Assembly (NCBI GenBank): GCA_023248835.1
Contig: JAHFDU010000240.1
Span: forward strand, 1 to 6,302
DNA: 6,302 bases
Direction of reading: 5' to 3'
Source of the DNA: Myxococcales bacterium
Lineage (GTDB): Bacteria > Myxococcota_A > Polyangia > Palsa-1104
In this document: in pieces, positions 1 to 5,492 of the stretch
How positions within the stretch are numbered: the stretch's first letter is position 1
How the letters are laid out: the number at the start of each line of letters is the position of its first letter
The notes under the pieces: generated by a model
Database searches by the model: none
Told to the model about the DNA's origin: nothing
The model's input: only the letters and a program-made list of their open reading frames with translations
Program-made: the position numbers and the translations under genes

Positions 1-67
1 ATATCTCGCCGAAGTCAAGGCGCGCGGTCTTGCCGAACACAAAGAACACAGAGACAACAGGCACTAG
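1..67 (+). CDS. Possible 3' end of an upstream gene (partial)
   Basis: Frame 2 is open from the left edge to a TAG at 65-67 and encodes a charged tail, YLAEVKARGLAEHKEHRDNRH. Its codons (CTC, GCC, GAA, GTC, AAG) look more natural than those of the overlapping frame 3, where the next gene would otherwise continue upstream. Only about 21 codons are visible, so no family can be named. If real, it overlaps the TTG start chosen for the J-domain gene, which suggests co-transcription. It could also be chance open frame. Confidence 0.35.
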   Translation, partial: YLAEVKARGLAEHKEHRDNRH

Positions 68-764
68 CCGGTTGCTCGAGCGGCTGTACTTCGCTGCTCA
101 CCAGCAACGCTCCACTGCCCTTCTGATTGCACACTCCGACTCTGGCGTTTCGTACCTCGAATTTGTTGCGGGCTGGATCCACAAAATCGACGTTTCTGGA
201 ATGGGTCACGAGACGGGCGAACAGCGCTTGGCCGCACTGCTCAAGCGCGACTACGTTTCGGCCACCGACACAACGATCGATCGGGCGAGGGGCGGCGAGT
301 GTCGTCCGTTCCACCCCGCACTTGCACTGCGCAACTTCGTCGAGACACTCGCACTGTCTATCGAGGACTGGCGCCGGCAGGTCGGCGGCCGTGCTCTGCG
401 ACTGCGTCTTTCCCCCCACAGCAGCTGTTTGGCAGCCGACGAGCGACCGCTGGTTGCACTACTCAGCGAGCCGCGAACGCTGCACGAACTTGAGCCGCAC
501 GCCGCGTTGCCGCAGCGACTGTGGCGGCTGCTCACCTTCCTCGCCGCCGTAGGCGCACTGGAAGAGCTCGGCGATCCGAACGATTTTGCCACGCTCGAAC
601 TGTCCGTCGGCGCCACCGTCGACGAAATCAAACATGCCTATCATCGACTGGCGAACCAGCTTCATCCCGACCGGCATGTCGATGCCAGCAAGGACGAACT
701 CGAGCAACTCGCGACTCGTTTCGCCGAGATTAGCGCTGCATATCGGCGACTCGCAGCGAAATGA
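30..764 (+). CDS. J-domain protein with PATAN/DUF4388-like N-terminal region
   Basis: The last 60 residues (about 185-244) form a J domain with the HPD triad at residues 212-214, the motif that stimulates Hsp70/DnaK ATP hydrolysis. Helix II is seen in DEIKHAYHRLANQL and helix III in LATRFAEISAAYRRL. There is no Gly/Phe region or zinc-finger domain, so this is a class III J protein rather than DnaJ. The first 180 residues resemble the PATAN/DUF4388-type regions fused to J domains in myxobacterial-type genomes: an opening helix (LLERLYFAAHQQRSTAL), a GVSYLEFVAGWIHKID strand pair, and a later LPQRLWRLLTFLAAVGALEEL helix. That match is from memory and is weaker than the J domain. The start is uncertain: TTG at 30 has a weak AAGG upstream, TTG at 72 would begin just after the upstream TAG, and the frame is open to the window edge. 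The next gene follows after 14 bases. It probably acts in the cytoplasm, with unknown clients. Confidence 0.8.
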   Translation: MPNTKNTETTGTSRLLERLYFAAHQQRSTALLIAHSDSGVSYLEFVAGWIHKIDVSGMGHETGEQRLAALLKRDYVSATDTTIDRARGGECRPFHPALALRNFVETLALSIEDWRRQVGGRALRLRLSPHSSCLAADERPLVALLSEPRTLHELEPHAALPQRLWRLLTFLAAVGALEELGDPNDFATLELSVGATVDEIKHAYHRLANQLHPDRHVDASKDELEQLATRFAEISAAYRRLAAK

Positions 765-778
765 GACATTGATCGACC

Positions 779-1315
779 ATGGACAATTTTCTCATCACTC
801 ATCCACCGTTTGGTACCGGCGCAACCCCAAGGCCAGGCGCCCTAGCTTCCAACGTTCCGGCAGAATTGGCGCGACTCTTTCTATCGGAGCGCGCCAACAC
901 TCACGCGAACGGGTTCTTCCGGTTCGTTTCGGTCGAGCCGTTCCGGCACTATCTTTCATTGTGGGGCCTCGGTCCGGAGAAATGCAGTCCGTTCATCAAG
1001 TGTGCTTTTGGCCACCTGGTTTTCTATCACCATGAGCAGTATAAGGTCCTCAACCCAGTGTATGACTGCATCGACGTCCTCGGAGAGAAAGACGAACTCG
1101 ACTTCGTCATGGACGTGATGCTGTGTGATCGTGTGGGACTTGAGCAGTCTTTCCTGATCGATGTGTACGAACAGGCGTTCCCCAGCCTGGGTGCTCCAGA
1201 TATTAATGAAATGTATGCATTCGTGCCGCCGCTTGGCCTCGGAGGGAGCCGCGAGGCCACGAACGTTCAGAAGGTCGCGATGGAGCCGCAGATGATGATC
1301 CTCGCGCAGCTATGA
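779..1315 (+). CDS. GAD-like / DUF1851 (Tdi1-type) domain protein, putative T6SS immunity protein
   Basis: The 178-residue product has the architecture of GAD-like proteins ending in the DUF1851 (Tdi1 C-terminal) domain. An ANGFFRFVSVEPFRHYL segment fits the family's dG-x-(F/L)-x-(V/L)-x-x-P-x-x-(Y/F) region. FGHLVFYHHEQYKVLNPVYD fits the central strands, where these proteins commonly have a VLNP core. The C terminus, YAFVPPLGLGGSREATNVQKV followed by ILAQL, is a near-canonical DUF1851 ending. Tdi1 of Agrobacterium neutralises the T6SS DNase effector Tde1 in the cytoplasm; many relatives are orphans of unknown role. No signal peptide or membrane segment is seen. The ATG at 779 lies 14 bases after the J-domain gene stop and has no clear Shine-Dalgarno sequence, so translation may depend on the upstream gene. 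No effector, VgrG or other T6SS component is in the window, so the immunity role is inferred from family only. Confidence 0.8.
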   Translation: MDNFLITHPPFGTGATPRPGALASNVPAELARLFLSERANTHANGFFRFVSVEPFRHYLSLWGLGPEKCSPFIKCAFGHLVFYHHEQYKVLNPVYDCIDVLGEKDELDFVMDVMLCDRVGLEQSFLIDVYEQAFPSLGAPDINEMYAFVPPLGLGGSREATNVQKVAMEPQMMILAQL

Positions 1316-1378
1316 ATCGAACCCCTTTTTTTCGCGCACCGCTCAGATAGTACAGCGGAGCGATGCTGCCACCTCCGG

Positions 1379-1428
1379 CAGAACGATTCTGCGAACTGTT
1401 ACGTTAGAGCATCGTTCTGTTTCTTTTT
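1379..1428 (+). terminator. Candidate terminator downstream of the GAD-like gene
   Basis: A perfect 9-base inverted repeat (CAGAACGAT at 1379-1387, ATCGTTCTG at 1411-1419) is followed by a T-rich stretch, TTTCTTTTT (1420-1428), in the right orientation to end plus-strand transcripts. The loop is 23 bases and the stem is only moderately GC-rich, so this is weaker than a classic intrinsic terminator. It sits 63 bases after the stop at 1315. Confidence 0.25.
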
Positions 1429-1456
1429 CGCAACCGTTCACGTCCCCCTGTCCGTG

Positions 1457-1503
1457 CACCCTGAGCGCAGCGCAGCGTCCTTCGACAGGCTCAGGATGAG
1501 CGG
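1457..1503. repeat. Dispersed palindromic repeat (REP-like), copy A
   Basis: The sequence contains the CCTTCGACAGGCTCAGGATG core seen as an intergenic palindromic repeat in many bacterial genomes, whose accidental translation gives PEPVEGR-type peptides. CCTGAGC at 1460-1466 can pair with GCTCAGG at 1489-1495. The whole core is the inverse of copy B: CTTCGACAGGCTCAG (1480-1494) matches the reverse complement of 1526-1540 at 14 of 15 positions. The two copies can therefore form a long hairpin with a 31-base loop. It lies between convergent genes, the usual place for such elements. Confidence 0.75.
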
Positions 1504-1520
1504 CCATAAGTCCCCCCCGA

Positions 1521-1560
1521 TTATGCTGAGCTTGTCGAAGCACAAGCTCAGGGCGAGCGG
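1521..1560. repeat. Dispersed palindromic repeat (REP-like), copy B, overlapping the operon end
   Basis: This is the second repeat copy, inverted relative to copy A. CTGAGCTTG (1526-1534) pairs perfectly with CAAGCTCAG (1543-1551) around an 8-base loop. The right side of the element (GGGCGAGCGG, 1551-1560) is inside the last small minus-strand gene, and the TGA stop of that gene (1550-1548) lies in the stem. It may stabilise the 3' end of the Ccm transcript; no T-tract follows on the minus strand, so it is not an obvious intrinsic terminator. Confidence 0.75.
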
Positions 1561-1736
1561 GGCGTGGGGGCGTGAACGCTTACCTGTTTTCTTCTCAACT
1601 CACGTAGGCGTTCGCGTTCGGCGCGGGCGGCGGCGGCATCACGAGCGGCGCGACCGCCGAGAACAAAACCGATGGCGATGCCAAACAGCAGCACAAAAGG
1701 GATATAGACCACGTGAGCAGCAGTAGGGAATCCCAT
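1548..1736 (-). CDS. Small single-TM protein at the end of the ccm operon
   Basis: The 62-residue product begins MGFPTAAHVVYIPFVLLFGI and has one hydrophobic segment at about residues 9-27, ending in a glycine-rich GFVLGG. A strongly basic, Ala/Arg/Glu-rich helix follows (about 29-51, RAERERLRELRRK), which should lie in the cytoplasm. The ATG shares one base with the preceding stop (TGATG), so it is translationally coupled to the ccmD-like gene. I do not recognise a named family. Its size and TM-plus-charged-helix plan resemble CcmD, so it could be a second small subunit of the heme-handling complex, but that rests on position only. The last residues (about HAPTPRSP) and the stop fall in or next to a dispersed palindromic repeat, so the natural C terminus may have been replaced. 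Confidence 0.65.
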   Translation of the reverse strand: MGFPTAAHVVYIPFVLLFGIAIGFVLGGRAARDAAAARAERERLRELRRKQVSVHAPTPRSP

Positions 1737-1999
1737 CAGACGCTCTTTTTCTCGATGCGACGCTTGAGTTCTTGCATTTCCTCTTCAAGGCGGCGGGTGC
1801 GCAATACCACTGTGGCGACATAGAGGAGCAGCGCACCGAAAATAAATCCGTAGGCACCAGCCACCAAACGCGGCGCCGGCACCGACTCGCCGCGCGCCAT
1901 CATGTCGCCATTTACCGGCTCAAATCCCTCTTTGTCGGCGGCCGCAAGTGCAGTGCCGCCGCCAAGAAGAAGCAGAAGAACAAACATCATCACTTTCAT
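1736..1999 (-). CDS. ccmD: CcmD-like small membrane protein
   Basis: The 87-residue product directly follows ccmC. After a signal-peptide-like N terminus (hydrophobic residues 4-12, possible cleavage near TALAA at 16-20) and a short periplasmic linker, RLVAGAYGFIFGALLLYVA (about 44-62) forms a TM segment containing the AYG motif typical of CcmD. A charged coiled-coil tail follows (RTRRLEEEMQELKRRIEKK). CcmD stabilises the CcmABC complex and is needed for release of holo-CcmE. The start at 1999 is preferred over the ATG at 2014: it has a good GGAGG seven bases upstream and overlaps the ccmC stop as ATGA, like the junctions before it. It is longer than the usual single-TM CcmD because of the extra N-terminal hydrophobic segment. 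Similarity is modest, as is normal in this short, variable family. Confidence 0.7.
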   Translation of the reverse strand: MKVMMFVLLLLLGGGTALAAADKEGFEPVNGDMMARGESVPAPRLVAGAYGFIFGALLLYVATVVLRTRRLEEEMQELKRRIEKKSV

Positions 2000-2685
2000 T
2001 GTGCGTCCTCCCAATCCTCGACTGCTAAAACCAATTCATCACGTGCGACGCGCGCCGCTTCGAGCCGCAAACGCAACTCAAGTAGAACAAAAAACAAAAG
2101 AGTGAACGACACCAGCGCCAGCCAAAACGGACCTCTCATCCCCGGTCCCAGCGTCGACACCACCGTCGTTTTGGGATGAATCGTCCGCCAGAACTGCACC
2201 GAAAGATAAATCAGCGGCACATCGGCCGCGCCAAACAGCGCCAGTGCGGCGGCGAGTTTGCGCGCGCCCGGGCCGCCGTACTTGCGGGTAAATAGATAGG
2301 CGAGAAAAATGAACCATAAAATGAGCGTGGTGGTGAGTCGGACGTCTTCCCATTTCCAATAGCTGCCCCAAGCTTTGCGCGCCCACAACGGACCGGTCAC
2401 CAGCACACACAAACCAAACAGCACGGTCAATTCTGCTGCGGCGAGCGCAATCCGATCGCCGCGTTCGGAATTGCGAAACAGAAACGCCGCCGATCCGCCG
2501 GCGCAAACAAACGCGCCGGAAAATGTCAGCCATGCGACCGGCACGTGATAATAAAAAATCTTTTGTACCAACCCCATCGTCACTTCGCGCGGCGCAGCGA
2601 CGATGAGCTGCGGCGCCATCGCCAAGCCAAATACCGCGAGCGTCAGCACAATCAAAAACCAGGGTGAGAGTTTCATCCCGTTCAT
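1996..2685 (-). CDS. ccmC: Heme exporter/heme-handling protein CcmC
   Basis: CcmC is the inner-membrane protein that binds heme at the periplasmic face and attaches it to CcmE. The 229-residue product has about six TM segments. It carries the tryptophan-rich WWD-type motif at residues 106-118 (WGSYWKWEDVRLT), preceded by GPLWARKA. Conserved flanking histidines that serve as heme ligands are at 47 (FYYHVPVAW) and 170 (FWRTIHPK). The length is close to that of other CcmC proteins. The usual motif reads WGxWWxWDxRLT; here there is one extra residue (WKWED) before the RLT. The ATG overlaps the ccmB stop as ATGA and has a GGAG-type ribosome site just upstream. CcsA or CcmF, which share the WWD domain, are unlikely given the length and the ccmB neighbour. 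Confidence 0.95.
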   Translation of the reverse strand: MNGMKLSPWFLIVLTLAVFGLAMAPQLIVAAPREVTMGLVQKIFYYHVPVAWLTFSGAFVCAGGSAAFLFRNSERGDRIALAAAELTVLFGLCVLVTGPLWARKAWGSYWKWEDVRLTTTLILWFIFLAYLFTRKYGGPGARKLAAALALFGAADVPLIYLSVQFWRTIHPKTTVVSTLGPGMRGPFWLALVSFTLLFFVLLELRLRLEAARVARDELVLAVEDWEDAQ

Positions 2686-3362
2686 GCCTCTCCGGCAGTG
2701 ACCACGTGTTCAAACAGCCAGACTCCGAGGGAAACAAACACTGCATCAAACACCACTAGGAAACGCAGCCAAAAAGAAATCTGCGCCGCATCACCGCCCG
2801 ACAAGAGCAGTGCAGTGGCGCGGGTGCCGGCGATCAGCACTGGCAGCGTCAAGGGATAGAGCAAAAGTGGCAACAATACCTGTCGGCTCTGGGCGCGCCC
2901 GAGCGCTGCGCCAAAAAGCGCCGCCACGGCAGAGAAGCCGACGATGCCGAGCGCCAATAACAAAAGTAGCGTCGGCCAGATCTCGCCCACCATGGCGCCA
3001 AAAAGAACCACCAAAAGCACCAACGCCACCACCGCCACCAGCGCCATCAAGAGCGCAATGCCGGTGAGTTTGGAGACGTAGATCACTTCGCGCGCCATCG
3101 GAGAAAGCAACAGGGCGCGAAAGCTTGAACCTTCACGCTCGCGTTCAAAGCCGCGAGCAATGCCGACGGTGCCCGACAGCGCCAACGCCACCCAAAGCAC
3201 CCCTGAGCACACCTCCGCCGAGGGCCGATCGCCCGCCAAAAACGCGAAGACAAAAATCAGCATCACCACCGCGGCAAAAAACAGCGTCGCCAGCGCCAGC
3301 TCTTGGTTGCGCCATTCGACGCGTAAATCTTTGCCTAGCAGCGTGAGCACGTCGCGGATCAT
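2682..3362 (-). CDS. ccmB: Heme exporter membrane subunit CcmB
   Basis: CcmB is the membrane partner of the CcmA ATPase in the CcmABCD complex that releases heme-loaded CcmE from CcmC. The 226-residue product is highly hydrophobic with about six TM segments. The family hallmarks are present: an N-terminal KDLRVEWRNQE cytoplasmic segment, FEREREGSSFRALLLSPMAR at about 72-91 followed by YVSKLTG, and SRQVLLPLLLYPLTLPVLI at about 159-177. The length matches the family. The ATG overlaps the ccmA stop as ATGA, with a weak AGG upstream. No truncation or missing segment is seen. Confidence 0.95.
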   Translation of the reverse strand: MIRDVLTLLGKDLRVEWRNQELALATLFFAAVVMLIFVFAFLAGDRPSAEVCSGVLWVALALSGTVGIARGFEREREGSSFRALLLSPMAREVIYVSKLTGIALLMALVAVVALVLLVVLFGAMVGEIWPTLLLLLALGIVGFSAVAALFGAALGRAQSRQVLLPLLLYPLTLPVLIAGTRATALLLSGGDAAQISFWLRFLVVFDAVFVSLGVWLFEHVVTAGEA

Positions 3363-4063
3363 GACGGACCTATAGCAGGATCGACGCTCTGTTTGTAGAT
3401 CGCCGCCAGCGCCGCGCCAGTGCGCTCCTTGAGTGCGCCAGAAAACGTGACCCGACCGCGCACCAGCACCACAGCACGGTCCACCAAATCTGAAAGCGCG
3501 TCAAAGTCGTGCGAAGCACAGAGCACCATCGCTCCACGCGCTTTTTCTTCGGCGATGAGTCGTCCCAGCATCGCCGCACCCGAGCGATCAAGACCGGTGA
3601 ACGGTTCGTCGCACAAGATCAAATCGGGGCGATGTAAGAGCGCACGAGCCACTGCCAATCGCTGCATCATGCCGCGCGAATAGGTGCGACACGGGCGTGT
3701 GGCAGCGTCCTCAAGCCCAACCCGCTCGAGCAGCTGCAGCGCGTTTTTTTTTTCGACGCGATAGAGCCGCGCGAAAAGTTCGAGATTCTCGCTGCCGGTC
3801 AAGTCGCCATAACACATCGGTTCGTGCGCGATCACTCCAATCAGCCCACGCACCGGCTGGCTCGGCGTCGGCGAGAAATTCACCGTGCCCTCACTGGGCT
3901 CGAGCAGTGTCGACAGGATCGAAAGCAACGTCGATTTACCCGCTCCGTTCGGGCCGAGGAGTGCCACCAATTCTCCCGCGTTCAGTGTCAGATCAATGCG
4001 CTGCAGCGCGCGCTGGGAGCCGTAGACTTTGCCGACTCCTTTTACTTCGACGCGTTCAAGCAT
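3359..4063 (-). CDS. ccmA: Cytochrome c biogenesis ABC transporter ATPase CcmA
   Basis: The 234-residue product is a complete ABC nucleotide-binding domain: Walker A GPNGAGKST (37-45), a Q-loop region reading VIAHEPMCYGDLTGSENL (77-93) with the CcmA-style His, ABC signature YSRGMMQR (128-135), Walker B DLILCDEP (147-154), D-loop GLDR (157-160) and H-loop His185 in CASHD. CcmA hydrolyses ATP on the cytoplasmic side of CcmB to drive holo-CcmE release. The assignment from a generic ABC ATPase to CcmA rests on the adjacent ccmB and ccmC genes. The ATG overlaps the end of the preceding gene by 8 bases (ATGCTTGA). A run of ten A residues on the coding strand (3753-3744) encodes EKKN at about residues 104-107 and is a possible slippage site. 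Confidence 0.95.
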   Translation of the reverse strand: MLERVEVKGVGKVYGSQRALQRIDLTLNAGELVALLGPNGAGKSTLLSILSTLLEPSEGTVNFSPTPSQPVRGLIGVIAHEPMCYGDLTGSENLELFARLYRVEKKNALQLLERVGLEDAATRPCRTYSRGMMQRLAVARALLHRPDLILCDEPFTGLDRSGAAMLGRLIAEEKARGAMVLCASHDFDALSDLVDRAVVLVRGRVTFSGALKERTGAALAAIYKQSVDPAIGPS

Positions 4064-5492
4064 CGACGCCCAGTTTTTGGTCCAGGTCGATCACGCGCTG
4101 CAAGAGTTTTTCGCGATGTCGCGCGTCGACCGGCGACTTGAGCTCAAACGCCACCAAGGTTTCAAACGCAGCATTTCGATCGGCCGCAATCCCACTCTTG
4201 CTTGCCCCTCCACCCGCCGCATACGCCACCAGCGCGAGGACGATCGCACACGCCAGCGCCGCCGCGACCAGTCGTTGGCGCGACGACGAGTACGGCAATC
4301 CAGTGAGCTCAAACGTAATCGCGCCTCCTGCCGGAGATCCCGGCGCCCGAAAGAGCAACACCTTGCCCTCGCCCACTTCCCGTTCTTCACTCTTGCCGCT
4401 TGCCTGCGCGCCGCTTCCCTCAATGCCAACGCCCTCGAAATAGGGCACCACCACCGCCACGTCTGAAAACGCAATCGGCGTCGCTTGGCGAATCGCCAAT
4501 CGATCCTTTTTGTAGGCGAGCACAAACAGCACTTCTAGTTTGGTCTGCCCCGGTGGGATCGGCCCCTTGTAGAGCGCCGCATCGCCCTGCACCGAAAAAT
4601 TGGGCGGGCCCTCGCCCATCACTTGCGCGCTTACCGCGCCTTCAGGAAGCGGCAGTCGCAAGCCGCTTGGCCCCGGATCGACCGGTGACGTGCCGCTGTT
4701 TTCGAGCAACCACACCGCGCCGCCCTGCAGCGCTTCGTCGCCGACCTGAAAAAAAAGATGCGAGCCACGCTGAAGCGACAGCAAAGCGAGATCGCTCGAG
4801 GTCGCGACCACGGCCATGACGACGCGGCTGCCATGCCCCTTCTGCAAACGAAACGGTTTGGACGAAAAGCGCGCGCCTTGATGCAGAACTTCGACCAAAT
4901 AGCCGGAGTCGGAGCCGACCTCGAGTCCAGAAAAACGCGCTTCACCTAAGGCGTTGCTTTTGCCCTTCTTCTCTTCGACTTCGCCGGCGCCGGTGCGTGC
5001 ATGGCCGAGAATAATTTCGACCGCTAGAAGCGGCGCTTGTTTGGCGTCGAGCGCCCGCACCACCAACGTGCCTTCGGCTAGCTTCGCGTCGACCCTAGCC
5101 AAACCATCGACGGTCCCCACTCCGCCCGCCGAAAACACCAACATCACCCGCACCCCCGCCTCGGCCGGCATTGAAATCGGTTGCGTCACCAGCTCCTGTC
5201 CGTCCGACTCGGCACGCGCAAACCACGGCCCGTCGGCAAGGCCCGGAAAAGTGGCACGCCCCGCCTCATCGGTGACTTGTTGTTTGAGAAGATTTCCCTT
5301 GTCGTCGAGCAGCTCAACTGTAACGCCCACCAGTCGATGGCTGAGTTCGCCGCGAATCAGACGCACCGTCAGGGTATGCGCTGCCACTTGCGGATCAGGA
5401 CGCGGAATTCCCGACATGCGCGAAGGATCGACCATCATCGGCTGCGCCGAAGCCACCCCACCCAGCGCGAGCACGAGCAAAAGTCTTTTCAC
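4056..5492 (-). CDS. Exported single-TM protein with periplasmic beta-sandwich domains, unknown function, in ccm operon
   Basis: The 478-residue product starts with a signal peptide (KRLLLVLALGGVASA, likely cleavage near residue 17). Residues about 38-121 look like a carboxypeptidase-regulatory/transthyretin-like fold (VRLIRGELSHRLVGVTVELL, then TDEAGRATFPGL). A second such unit spans about 140-230 (LVVRALDAKQAPLLAVEIIL, then NALGEARFSGL). A third, longer beta-rich region spans about 240-398. One TM segment (about 408-426) and a roughly 50-residue probable cytoplasmic tail follow. No cysteine pair or heme-binding motif was seen. The GTG at 5492 is preferred over the in-frame ATG at 5567 because it starts right at the signal peptide and overlaps the upstream stop as GTGA. 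It sits between the zinc-ribbon CcmI-like gene and ccmA, so a role in heme or apocytochrome handling is plausible but unproven. I do not know a named family for it. Confidence 0.8.
   Translation of the reverse strand: MKRLLLVLALGGVASAQPMMVDPSRMSGIPRPDPQVAAHTLTVRLIRGELSHRLVGVTVELLDDKGNLLKQQVTDEAGRATFPGLADGPWFARAESDGQELVTQPISMPAEAGVRVMLVFSAGGVGTVDGLARVDAKLAEGTLVVRALDAKQAPLLAVEIILGHARTGAGEVEEKKGKSNALGEARFSGLEVGSDSGYLVEVLHQGARFSSKPFRLQKGHGSRVVMAVVATSSDLALLSLQRGSHLFFQVGDEALQGGAVWLLENSGTSPVDPGPSGLRLPLPEGAVSAQVMGEGPPNFSVQGDAALYKGPIPPGQTKLEVLFVLAYKKDRLAIRQATPIAFSDVAVVVPYFEGVGIEGSGAQASGKSEEREVGEGKVLLFRAPGSPAGGAITFELTGLPYSSSRQRLVAAALACAIVLALVAYAAGGGASKSGIAADRNAAFETLVAFELKSPVDARHREKLLQRVIDLDQKLGVDA

Noticed and set aside
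1326..1357. T7 run plus short inverted repeat (CCGCT/AGCGG) as a terminator
   Set aside because: The T-run precedes the hairpin on the plus strand and becomes an A-run after it on the minus strand, so neither orientation fits an intrinsic terminator.
1343..1543. Minus-strand open frame of 66 codons with LRQAQ and HPEPVEGR peptides
   Set aside because: These peptides are the well-known false translation of the dispersed palindromic repeat; no homologous protein or ribosome site supports a gene.
1457..1560. Repeat pair as a CRISPR fragment or insertion sequence ends
   Set aside because: The copies are inverted rather than direct, have no regular spacing, and flank no transposase gene; they match the REP-like type instead.
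1454..1726. Plus-strand open frame of 90 codons
   Set aside because: It runs through the repeat pair and then antisense to the 62-codon membrane protein; its product is Arg/His-rich low-complexity sequence typical of shadow frames.
2078..2749. Minus-strand open frame of 223 codons overlapping ccmC in another frame
   Set aside because: CcmC in the other frame has clear family motifs; this frame gives a Cys/Arg-rich product without domains.
3697..4443. Plus-strand open frame of 248 codons
   Set aside because: It is antisense to ccmA and the 478-residue protein gene. It has an Arg/Ser/Ala-biased composition and no recognisable motif, while the opposite strand has all ABC ATPase motifs.
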